Source: Candidatus Aminicenantota bacterium
GTDB taxonomy: Bacteria; Acidobacteriota; Aminicenantia; UBA2199
Length of the DNA: 12,764 nt
Reading direction: 5' to 3'
Assembly (NCBI GenBank): GCA_029939015.1
Contig: JAOZTV010000003.1
Span: forward strand, 1-12,764
Shown: positions 6,335 through 12,764 of the stretch, one piece after another
Layout of the letters: the number at the start of each line of letters is the position of its first letter
Position numbering within the stretch: the stretch's first letter is position 1
Notes under the pieces: model-generated
Database searches by the model: none
What the model saw: the letters and a program-made list of their open reading frames with translations, nothing else
What the model was told of the DNA's origin: nothing
Translations under genes and position numbers: made by a program

Positions 6335-7345
6335 ATGATAAAAGCACAATTATTTAAAAAACTTGAAAATGGACAGGTGAAATGCTTATTATGTTCGCAT
6401 TATTGTAAAATTGAATCTGGAAAACTTGGCATTTGCAGGGTTAGGAAAAATATTTCAGGAGAATTATACTCATTAAATTCTGATAAAATTATTTCTATGT
6501 CGTCAGATCCAATTGAAAAAAAGCCCCTCTATCATTTCTTACCTGCTTCAATATCTTACTCTATTGCAGCTATGGGATGTAATTTTTCATGTGATTTTTG
6601 TCAAAATCATTCAATTTCTATGATAAATAACACTAACGAGATTTACGGTAAAAAATTTTTACCTGATGACATTATAAAAAATGCTTTAGAGTATAAGGCA
6701 AAATCTATTGCCTATACCTACACAGAACCAATAATATACTACGAATTGATGAAAGAAACTGCAAAATCAGCTAAAGCAGAAGGTCTAAAAAATATCATGG
6801 TAACAAATGGGTTTTTAAGCAATGAGGCAATTGACAGCCTAATCTATGAGATTGATGCCGTGAACATTGATATAAAGGCTTTTTCAGATGATTTTTATAG
6901 ACAATACTGTAGAGGAAAATTGGAGCCTGTTTTAAACACAATTAAAAGAATGAAAGAAGCTAATATTCATATAGAAATCACAACCTTATTAATAAATGGA
7001 AAAAATGATAAAGAGGAAGAGATAAAAGCATTGATAGAATTTATTTTACAAACTGACCCAGAAATCCCATGGCATATTTCAAAATTTTATCCAATGTATA
7101 AATTCAACAAGTATGAAGCTACAGACATTGAAAGTATTTATAAAATAGTTGAATTAGCAAAAGAGATGGGTTTACAATACGTCTATAGCGGCAATATACA
7201 AAACAATAAATATTCCAATACTCTATGCCCAAATTGCGAAACAACTCTAATTGAAAGGTCGGGCTATTTTACTAAAATCATAGATTTACATAAGGGAAAA
7301 TGCATAAGATGTAACAAAAAAATAAAAGGTATTTGGTCTGACTAA
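6335..7345 (+). CDS. amrS: AmmeMemoRadiSam-system radical SAM enzyme (AmrS type)
   Basis: This 336-residue radical SAM protein is related to pyruvate formate-lyase activases and belongs to the set found with AMMECR1- and MEMO-like proteins. Its substrate is not established. The N-terminal cluster Cys17, Cys20, Cys24, Cys34 is typical of the family. The radical SAM motif CxxxCxxC is at Cys82, Cys86 and Cys89 inside GCNFSCDFC and should bind a [4Fe-4S] cluster and S-adenosylmethionine. YTYTEP and the following VTNG and DAVNIDIKAF segments are the usual barrel strands. A C-terminal zinc-finger-like set is Cys298/Cys301 and Cys323/Cys326. I chose the ATG at 6335 because known members begin just before 'LENGQVKCLLC' and because the promoter points there. 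An in-frame ATG at 6257 would add 26 unlike residues and lie upstream of the promoter. No MEMO or AMMECR1 gene is adjacent. The gene diverges from the metal-type operon. Confidence 0.9.
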   Translation: MIKAQLFKKLENGQVKCLLCSHYCKIESGKLGICRVRKNISGELYSLNSDKIISMSSDPIEKKPLYHFLPASISYSIAAMGCNFSCDFCQNHSISMINNTNEIYGKKFLPDDIIKNALEYKAKSIAYTYTEPIIYYELMKETAKSAKAEGLKNIMVTNGFLSNEAIDSLIYEIDAVNIDIKAFSDDFYRQYCRGKLEPVLNTIKRMKEANIHIEITTLLINGKNDKEEEIKALIEFILQTDPEIPWHISKFYPMYKFNKYEATDIESIYKIVELAKEMGLQYVYSGNIQNNKYSNTLCPNCETTLIERSGYFTKIIDLHKGKCIRCNKKIKGIWSD

Positions 7346-7372
7346 TTGAAAGACTTTTAATACAAAATGTCG

Positions 7373-7378
7373 TATAAT
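7373..7378 (+). promoter_or_regulatory. Likely -10 element of the S46 peptidase gene
   Basis: A perfect TATAAT sits in the 79-bp gap, placing the transcript start near 7385 and giving a leader of about 40 nt. No good -35 hexamer is seen at the normal spacing (TTGAAA at 7346-7351 is 21 bp away). AT-rich surroundings make chance matches common, so this is only moderately supported. Confidence 0.4.
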
Positions 7379-7395
7379 TAATATTATAAATTATA

Positions 7396-7419
7396 TATCT
7401 ACAGAGTAGATAAAAGGAG
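7396..7419 (+). promoter_or_regulatory. Leader hairpin and Shine-Dalgarno of the S46 peptidase gene
   Basis: TATCTAC (7396-7402) and GTAGATA (7406-7412) form a perfect 7-bp stem with a 3-nt loop, ending 1 nt before a strong AAGGAG site (7414-7419) that lies 5 nt before the ATG at 7425. The site itself stays unpaired. The hairpin could stabilise the mRNA or tune ribosome access. Confidence 0.5.
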
Positions 7420-7424
7420 AAAGC

Positions 7425-9566
7425 ATGAAAAAGTTTTTTGTTATCACAATGATCATAGCTTTTTTATTTGTTTCACTGCATTCTGAAGAAGGAATGTGGA
7501 CATTGGATCAGATAAAGAAACTAAATCTAGAAAAAAAGGGTTTAAAAATCCCGGTAAGTGAAGTTTATAATCCAAATGGGATTTCACTGACAAATGCAAT
7601 TGTACTACTTGGCGGCGGTACATCAGAATTAATATCTGAAAATGGACTGCTATTAACAAATCATCATGTAGCCTTTGGTGCTGTTCAAAAGGCATCAACA
7701 AAAGGAACTGATTATTTAACTAATGGTTTTCTTGCAAAAACCTATAAAGAAGAGATCGAAGGTCCTGGAATTTCTGCTTCACTACTTCAGTATTCCAAAG
7801 ATATTTCTAAGAAAATCTTAAAAGTTGGCAGAAAAATCAAAGACCCAGTGAAGAGAGCAAAAGCTAGAGCAAGAAAAATTAAAAAAATTACTGATAAAAT
7901 TGAAAAAGGTAAATCTGACATTGAAGCAAGAGTTGCAAAAATGTACAACGGTAAACAGTATGTACTCTATGTATATAAGAGATATGATGATATCAGAGTT
8001 GTATTTATGCCTCCAGGAGCTATTGGTAATTACGGTGGAGATATTGACAACTGGATGTGGCCACGTCACACAGGTGATTTTGCATTTATGAGAATATATA
8101 TGGCGCCAGACGGTTCAGGAAGAAAATATCATAAAGATAATGTTCCATATAAAGCTAAAAAATGGCTTAAGATTGCAAAAGATGGTTTAAAAGATGGTGA
8201 TTTTACATTTATTATGGGCTATCCTGGAAGTACTACAAGATATAGAACTTCAAGTGCATTGTCATACACTCTTGACTTATATTATCCAAATGCGATTAAA
8301 GTATTAAAAGAAACAATTGATCTTCTTGACACAGTTGGAAAAAAATCCAAGATGACAAAAATCAAAGTTTCCGGACTTTCAAAAGGTTTGAATAATGCAA
8401 TGAAAAACTGGCAGGGTAAGGTTGAAGGAATGCATAGAACAAATTTTATAAATAAAAAAATAAAATTTGAAAAAGAACTTATAGCTTTTTTAAAGAAAGA
8501 CGATAAACTTTATAAAAAATACGGACATATCCTTGATAAGATTAAATCTGAGTATGATAAAAAAAGAGAAACTTATGTGTATGATTTTAATCTCGGACTT
8601 GGAACAAGACTTAACGGGACATTAATGGGAATTGCAAATGGTATTTACGGCACCATAATGGAAAGAGCAAAACCAAAAAAAGAAAAAAACCCGAGATTTT
8701 CCGAAAAGAGAGTTAAAAGAGGAGTTTCAAGATTACATTATAGATATATGAGTTATGATGAGTCAGCAGATAAAGCTCTTTTTAAGGCTGGTCTAAAGAG
8801 ACTTAACCTTTTAAAAGGTGAGCAGAGAATTAAAACTTTAGAGTTCATTTTAAAAGGTGGAGATGTTGCAATAGATAAATTTGTTGATGATGCTTTTGCT
8901 AAAACTAAACTAAGTGATGTTAATTTTGCTAAGAGCCTTTATAATAAAAAACAAAAAGATCTGCTAAAACTAAATGATCCATTAATTAACCTTGCAGCAA
9001 AACTATATCCTGAAACAGAAGCATTAAGAAAAAAAGCCGAAAGATTTGATGCTGTTATTACTGAATTAAGAAAAGATTATATCAATGTTCTTTATTTATG
9101 GAAGGGTTCAGATATGTATCCTGATGCAAATAGAACAATCAGATTTACATATGGAGCAGTTGAAGGTTATAACCCAAGAGATGCAGTTAAATATGCACCT
9201 TTTACAACACTTGGTGGTGTAATTGAAAAGAATACAGGTAAAAAACCTTTTAATATGCCTGCAAAACTAAAAGACCTATATCTTAAAAAAGACTTTGGGA
9301 AATGGTGTGCAAAGCCTTTAAAAGATGTACCAGTAGCTTTTACTCATAAATGTGATATCACAGGTGGGAATAGTGGTAGTCCCGTATTAAATGCAAAAGG
9401 CGAACTCATTGGTATTGCTTTTGACGGAAACTACGAAGCAATGACAAGTGATATGCAGTATGATGAAAAACTACAGAGAACAATTTCTGTTGACATCAGA
9501 TACGTAATGTTTATCACAGAAAAATTTGCAGGAGCAACAAATATTTTAAAAGAATTAGGATTTTAA
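7425..9566 (+). CDS. Secreted S46-family dipeptidyl-peptidase (DPP7-like)
   Basis: This 713-residue serine exopeptidase removes dipeptides from the N termini of peptides outside the cytoplasm. Residues 1-20 form a signal peptide (MKK, hydrophobic core, SLHS before EEG). The chymotrypsin-like triad can be placed as His81 in TNHHV, an Asp in GGDIDNWMWPRHTGDF (probably Asp218), and Ser650 in GGNSGSP. The length and the closing 'SVDIRYVMFITEKF' segment are normal for S46. Eighteen residues after the Ser is Gly668, where DPP7 has Gly and the Asp/Glu-specific DPP11 has Arg, so hydrophobic P1 preference is predicted by family comparison. The protein is Lys-rich overall. It lacks an obvious sorting or anchoring domain, so it is probably periplasmic. 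It has its own promoter and strong SD and seems monocistronic. S46 enzymes are best known in Bacteroidota and relatives and serve peptide catabolism. Confidence 0.93.
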   Translation: MKKFFVITMIIAFLFVSLHSEEGMWTLDQIKKLNLEKKGLKIPVSEVYNPNGISLTNAIVLLGGGTSELISENGLLLTNHHVAFGAVQKASTKGTDYLTNGFLAKTYKEEIEGPGISASLLQYSKDISKKILKVGRKIKDPVKRAKARARKIKKITDKIEKGKSDIEARVAKMYNGKQYVLYVYKRYDDIRVVFMPPGAIGNYGGDIDNWMWPRHTGDFAFMRIYMAPDGSGRKYHKDNVPYKAKKWLKIAKDGLKDGDFTFIMGYPGSTTRYRTSSALSYTLDLYYPNAIKVLKETIDLLDTVGKKSKMTKIKVSGLSKGLNNAMKNWQGKVEGMHRTNFINKKIKFEKELIAFLKKDDKLYKKYGHILDKIKSEYDKKRETYVYDFNLGLGTRLNGTLMGIANGIYGTIMERAKPKKEKNPRFSEKRVKRGVSRLHYRYMSYDESADKALFKAGLKRLNLLKGEQRIKTLEFILKGGDVAIDKFVDDAFAKTKLSDVNFAKSLYNKKQKDLLKLNDPLINLAAKLYPETEALRKKAERFDAVITELRKDYINVLYLWKGSDMYPDANRTIRFTYGAVEGYNPRDAVKYAPFTTLGGVIEKNTGKKPFNMPAKLKDLYLKKDFGKWCAKPLKDVPVAFTHKCDITGGNSGSPVLNAKGELIGIAFDGNYEAMTSDMQYDEKLQRTISVDIRYVMFITEKFAGATNILKELGF

Positions 9567-9580
9567 GATTTAATAATATA

Positions 9581-9621
9581 TACGTTGAATGGACGAACAA
9601 AATGTTCGTCCATTCAACGTA
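9581..9621. repeat. Perfect 19-bp inverted repeat with AAA loop
   Basis: Arms at 9581-9599 and 9603-9621 are exact reverse complements, centred on a 3-nt loop and noticeably richer in G+C than the flanks. It starts 15 nt after the S46 stop codon, so it could act as a transcription terminator or 3'-end stabiliser. However, no T-run follows it on the plus strand, and on the minus strand only an A/T mixture does. A mobile-element remnant or an assembly fold-back is the alternative. Confidence 0.85.
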
Positions 9622-9644
9622 AAATAATAGGTTACAAATTTAAG

Positions 9645-9820
9645 ATGACAGCAATAAGTAAAATCAACGATATAGATATTTTAGAAAGGCTTTATAATAA
9701 ATTAACAAGTGATCCAAGAAAATTAAATTTTGGCAATGGTAGATTAGTAGCTATTAATACTGTTTTTGGCTATATCTGAAAGAAGATTTTCATGAGAAAG
9801 GCGTAGATTCAAATATATAA
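9645..9820 (+). pseudogene. Possible frameshifted remnant of a small unrecognised gene
   Basis: From an ATG at 9645 the frame reads 44 residues, MTAISKIND... to ...AINTVFGYI, and stops at TGA 9777-9779. Shifting frame by one base at that point continues as LKEDFHEKGVDSNI until TAA at 9818-9820, in ordinary protein-like composition. A single-base change would join the two into a protein of about 58 residues. I do not recognise the family. There is no convincing ribosome site, and the open frame extends 5' into the inverted repeat (ATG at 9585). It could be a decayed gene or a chance open stretch in AT-rich DNA. Confidence 0.3.
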
Positions 9821-9901
9821 TTTAGTGTATATTCTTTTGCTACCTGAGTATAAAGAGCCTAAAACATAATTTGAATTGATTTCACTTTTATTATATATCA
9901 C

Positions 9902-9962
9902 TTGATTTCATATGTTTTTTGCTTCATAATCAGATATATTTGTATTTTATCCACTAAGGAGG
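9902..9962 (+). promoter_or_regulatory. Promoter and Shine-Dalgarno of the epimerase operon
   Basis: TTGATT (9902-9907) and CATAAT (9925-9930) are separated by 17 bp, predicting a start near 9937. A strong AGGAGG (9957-9962) lies 8 nt before the ATG at 9971. The 9-bp sequence TTGATTTCA occurs at 9876-9884 and again at 9902-9910, so a direct repeat overlaps the -35. The rest of the 404-bp gap (9567-9970) shows the inverted repeat and small remnant listed separately and nothing else I can support. Confidence 0.5.
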
Positions 9963-9970
9963 TATATTTT

Positions 9971-10969
9971 ATGAAAAAAGTTTTAGTTACAGGTGCTACT
10001 GGATTTACAGGTGGCCATTTATATAATTCATTACTAGACAAAGGCTATGATGTTACAGCTTTGGTAAGAGAGAGCAGTATCAAAAAATTCACAGAAAAAT
10101 TTGGCAAATCTGCATCGTATATTATTGGTGACCTTTCAGACCCAAAATCAATTGAAGGAAAGATATCTGACATAGAAATAGTATATAATATAGCTGCTCT
10201 CTACAGACAGGAAGGCGTTTCTCAAAGCCTTTTTTTCAAAGTGAATCTTGATGGAACTAAAGCACTACTTGATGAATCAATCAGAGCAGGTGTAAAAAGA
10301 TTTGTTCATTGCAGTACTGTCGGTGTTCAGGGTGAAATTTCTAATCCTCCAGCAAAAGAAGATGCACCTTATAAACCGGGAGACCATTATCAATTATCAA
10401 AGCTGGATGGTGAGAAAATGGCACTCTCTTATTTCAAAGAGGGCAAAATTGATGGTGTTGTCGTCAGACCTGTTGGGATATACGGCCCAGAAGATGATAG
10501 GTTTTTAAAACTTTTCAAACATATTTATAATGGGAATTTTAAAATGATAGGTAAGGGTAAGGCTCTCTATCATCTTACCTATGTAAAAGATCTTTGTGAC
10601 GGAATAATACTTGCAGGTGAAAACAAAACTAAGCCTGGTGAAATATACACTTTAGGAGGCAATGAATATCTTCCATTAGATGACCTAGTCATACTATTAG
10701 GGAAAATAATGAATAAGTCGGTCTCAAAATTTAAAATACCATTATTCCCTGTCTATATTGCTGCCTTTATGTGTGAAATGATATGTCGTCCATTAGGAAT
10801 TGAACCGCCATTATTTCGACGAAGACTAGATTTTTTCACTAAGGATAGAGCTTTTGATATATCCAAAGCAAAAAAAGAATTGGGTTACTCTCCTAAAACA
10901 TCATTAAAAGAGGGATTAACAATAACCTATAATTGGTATAAAGAAAATGGATGGTTAAAGAAAAAATGA
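9971..10969 (+). CDS. NAD(P)-dependent epimerase/dehydratase (extended SDR)
   Basis: This 332-residue extended short-chain dehydrogenase probably oxidises or epimerises a nucleotide sugar or a sterol/terpenoid-like alcohol. The exact substrate cannot be read. The Rossmann glycine motif GATGFTG is at 8-14, Asp54 (GDLSD) contacts the adenine in this family, Ser115 lies in VHCSTVG, and the catalytic Tyr140-x-x-x-Lys144 is intact. The overall pattern (GATGFTGGHL, VNLDGT, RPVGIYGP) is closest to the hopanoid-associated epimerase (HpnA) and DFR-like group, but no hopanoid genes are adjacent. The start at 9971 is fixed by an AGGAGG site and by the Rossmann fold beginning at once; an earlier in-frame ATG at 9902 overlaps the promoter. 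It is the first gene of a probable three-gene operon, with its TGA overlapping the next ATG by 4 nt. Confidence 0.88.
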   Translation: MKKVLVTGATGFTGGHLYNSLLDKGYDVTALVRESSIKKFTEKFGKSASYIIGDLSDPKSIEGKISDIEIVYNIAALYRQEGVSQSLFFKVNLDGTKALLDESIRAGVKRFVHCSTVGVQGEISNPPAKEDAPYKPGDHYQLSKLDGEKMALSYFKEGKIDGVVVRPVGIYGPEDDRFLKLFKHIYNGNFKMIGKGKALYHLTYVKDLCDGIILAGENKTKPGEIYTLGGNEYLPLDDLVILLGKIMNKSVSKFKIPLFPVYIAAFMCEMICRPLGIEPPLFRRRLDFFTKDRAFDISKAKKELGYSPKTSLKEGLTITYNWYKENGWLKKK

Positions 10970-11778
10970 AAAACACAATATCTGACACTAAACTTTATAT
11001 AGACGGACATATTCATTTTTATGATAATTTCTCTCCTGAAGTGTTTTTTAAATTTGCCAAAGATAATTTTACAAAACATAATAAAGACAATGAAAATAAC
11101 AAAAATATCCTTGTGTTTTCAGAAGGCAAACAAAATGATTTTTTTAATACATTTAAAAACAATAAAGACATTTACAAAAACATTGGATATTCATTTGTTG
11201 AGACAGATGAGGACAATTCACTTTTGGTTAAAAATGACAATATTGAATTGTTCTATATAATACAGGGAAGACAGATTGTCACAAAAGAAAACATCGAAAT
11301 CCTTTCAATTGGAACAACAAATATAATTGAAGACGGTAAGCCTGCAATAAAAGTAATTGACGAATTAATAAAACAGAAAAAACCGGCAGTTCTTGCCTGG
11401 GGCTTTGGTAAATGGCTATTTAAAAGAGAAAAAATAGTTTATGATCTTATTAAAGACAAACAATCACCCTATCTATTCATCGGTGATAATAGTGCAAGAC
11501 CTGTATTTTGGGGTACTCCCAAACTTTATAAATATGCTAAAACAAAAGGTTATAGAATAATCAATGGTTCTGACCCTTTACCGCTATCTTCAGAAGAGAA
11601 CAAACCTGCTTCATTTGGTTTTTCTATTACAGGTAAATTTGATAAGAATAAACCGGCAGAATCATTAATAAAACTTCTTATACAGGATGAATTTAAAATA
11701 AATTTCTTTGGAAAAAGAGACGGGATAATAAAGTTTTTCAGCCGTCAAATCAAGATGTTTTTAAAAAAGCACTTTTAA
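10966..11778 (+). CDS. PHP/amidohydrolase-like metal-dependent hydrolase
   Basis: This 270-residue protein begins with a strand and the DGHIH motif (Asp13, His15, His17), the usual first metal-binding signature of PHP and amidohydrolase barrels. Later acidic positions fit a metal site: Asp174 in IGDNSARP and Asp203 in NGSDPLP. The C terminus is basic. No family with a known reaction is recognised, and hydrolysis of a phosphoester or amide is a generic expectation. ATG 10966 overlaps the epimerase stop as ATGA, implying translational coupling. An ATG at 10951 would add five residues and is less likely. There is no signal peptide. Co-expression with the epimerase suggests a shared metabolite. 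Several typical later His ligands are not obvious, so catalytic competence is uncertain. Confidence 0.72.
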   Translation: MKNTISDTKLYIDGHIHFYDNFSPEVFFKFAKDNFTKHNKDNENNKNILVFSEGKQNDFFNTFKNNKDIYKNIGYSFVETDEDNSLLVKNDNIELFYIIQGRQIVTKENIEILSIGTTNIIEDGKPAIKVIDELIKQKKPAVLAWGFGKWLFKREKIVYDLIKDKQSPYLFIGDNSARPVFWGTPKLYKYAKTKGYRIINGSDPLPLSSEENKPASFGFSITGKFDKNKPAESLIKLLIQDEFKINFFGKRDGIIKFFSRQIKMFLKKHF

Positions 11779-11784
11779 TTTAAA

Positions 11785-12764
11785 TTGAAATATAAAAAAC
11801 GTGAAAATTTAAAAAAACTATATATGCTTCTTGAAAAAAATCATAAGGAGCAAGATAACTTTTTAAGCAAGGAATATCTTGTTGAAGAATTAGATGTTGA
11901 TATTAGAACCCTTGAAAGATACATCAATATATTTATCACAAAATATAATATAAAAATCCAATCCCAATATAAGAAAGGATATTTTCTGACTGAAAAATAT
12001 ACTGGAAGACCTCCTTGGCAGGATGAACTATATGACGATGAGGTTATACTTGCATTAATATTAGCAGAAAGAATTTCAACTGCCATTCCAGATAAAACTA
12101 TTAAGAAAACAATAAAAAAAACTATTTCAGATTTATATAAGTCAATAAACTGGGATCCAGGAGAATTGGAAGGTAAAATTTCATTAAAAAACACTAAATA
12201 TTCAAAGCCAGATTCAAACATTTTTATTGAGATAGTAAACTCTCTAAAACTATCCTATAAAATAAAAATCGAATATCAGGCTATTAATAAAAAAGAGAAA
12301 TCAAACAGAATAATATGTCCACTTCATCTCCTATTATATTCTGGTAATTGGCAGTTAATAGCCTTTTGTGAAGAGAGACAGGGCTTAAGGTTTTTTAATT
12401 TATCAAGGATTTCTAAAATTAATCTTCTAAGTGATAATCCTTATAATTGGAAAAATTTAGATAGTATATATAATGTAAAAGAAAGAATAAACGAATCTTA
12501 TGGTATTTTTGTAAGTGATAAAAAGCAGGAAGTTGAGCTAAGGTTTAATAAAAAAATAAAAAGTCTTATAGAAAACCTTATATGGACACCAGACCAAAAG
12601 ATAATAATCAAAGAAGAATACATCAGTATTAAATTTTTTGTATCTGACTATCGAGAAATAAAAAACGACATACTATCTTATGGTGAAAATGTCGAAGTTA
12701 TTAAACCAAAAGAACTAAGAGATGAAGTAAGAACTTCAATTGCAAATATGCAATATATTTATAA
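11785..12764 (+). CDS. WYL-domain transcriptional regulator, TTG start, 3' end outside the window
   Basis: An open frame of 326 codons runs off the right edge without a stop. Residues 5-66 are a winged helix-turn-helix: the segment with VEELDVDIRTLERYI is the recognition region, followed by a KKGYFL wing. The WYL domain spans about 150-240, with GNWQLIAF at 187-194 where most members have WYL, and RI in LSRISKI. A WCX-like C-terminal part (about 245-326) ends in LRDEVRTSI, so only a few residues are missing. WYL proteins sense ligands, often nucleic acid or nucleotides, and control nearby genes. I chose TTG at 11785 because it restores the MKYKKRENLKKLY start normal for this family; ATG 11824 would clip the first helix. 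It lies 6 nt after, and in the same frame as, the previous stop, with no Shine-Dalgarno, so it probably depends on re-initiation from the hydrolase gene. Confidence 0.85.
   Translation, partial: MKYKKRENLKKLYMLLEKNHKEQDNFLSKEYLVEELDVDIRTLERYINIFITKYNIKIQSQYKKGYFLTEKYTGRPPWQDELYDDEVILALILAERISTAIPDKTIKKTIKKTISDLYKSINWDPGELEGKISLKNTKYSKPDSNIFIEIVNSLKLSYKIKIEYQAINKKEKSNRIICPLHLLLYSGNWQLIAFCEERQGLRFFNLSRISKINLLSDNPYNWKNLDSIYNVKERINESYGIFVSDKKQEVELRFNKKIKSLIENLIWTPDQKIIIKEEYISIKFFVSDYREIKNDILSYGENVEVIKPKELRDEVRTSIANMQYIY

Noticed and set aside
11841..12221. 126-codon open frame on the minus strand with hydrophobic stretches
   Set aside because: It is antisense to the WYL regulator, which shows clear HTH and WYL sequence. 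The hydrophobic runs are the complement of Lys/Asn/Ile-rich coding DNA.
1..12764. Alternative genetic code (TGA as Trp), suggested by the low G+C
   Set aside because: Tryptophan is encoded by TGG throughout and TGA ends the epimerase gene at the expected C terminus, overlapping the next ATG.
1..12764. CRISPR array, tRNA, rRNA or transposase
   Set aside because: No regularly spaced repeats, cloverleaf-like segments, conserved rRNA stretches or transposase motifs were seen on either strand.

Overview
This is an AT-rich (roughly 30% G+C by eye), gene-dense bacterial segment using the standard bacterial code, since TAA, TAG and TGA all end genes. No rRNA, tRNA, CRISPR array, phage gene or transposase is visible. 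An S46 dipeptidyl-peptidase, a lone AMMECR1/MEMO-type radical SAM protein and a kinase-TPR sensor together suggest an uncultivated anaerobe. A low-GC lineage in or near the FCB group (Delongbacteria- or Cloacimonadota-like) is possible, but this placement is low confidence.

Layout: (1) 85-2865, plus strand, holds a large membrane Ser/Thr protein kinase with an extracytoplasmic sensor/TPR half. (2) 2881-6098, minus strand, is a tight four-gene operon. In transcription order it encodes a signal-less periplasmic-binding-protein-like protein with an N-terminal DUF1858-like module, a HypB/UreG-type GTPase with CxxC motifs, a soluble ABC-type ATPase, and an 80-residue Cys-rich zinc-ribbon protein. 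The genes are 0-1 nt apart, each with its own GGAG site, and no permease is present. This is the best candidate for an undescribed system. I read it as a cytoplasmic, nucleotide-driven metal or cofactor handling machine, which is inference. (3) 6099-6334 is a divergent control region with a -10 and a GTAAC-N4-GTTAC palindrome placed at -41.5 for the operon, a long inverted repeat with nested palindromes, and an extended -10 promoter that would make the next mRNA leaderless. (4) 6335-7345, plus strand, is the radical SAM gene (AmrS type). (5) 7425-9566, plus strand, is a secreted S46 peptidase whose specificity residue is DPP7-like. (6) 9567-9970 is a 404-bp gap with a perfect 19-bp inverted repeat, a frameshifted small coding remnant and a promoter. 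(7) 9971 to the right edge, plus strand, is an apparent operon of an NAD-dependent epimerase/dehydratase, a PHP/amidohydrolase-like protein and a WYL-domain regulator. The last starts at a TTG codon and runs off the window.

How they may work together: the minus-strand operon and the radical SAM gene share one control region and both encode Cys-rich, metal-related proteins, so they may answer the same redox or nitrosative/metal signal. The rightmost three genes look co-transcribed, and the WYL protein may control the locus in response to a ligand or nucleic-acid signal. The kinase and the S46 peptidase appear to be independent genes, for signalling and for extracytoplasmic peptide degradation.
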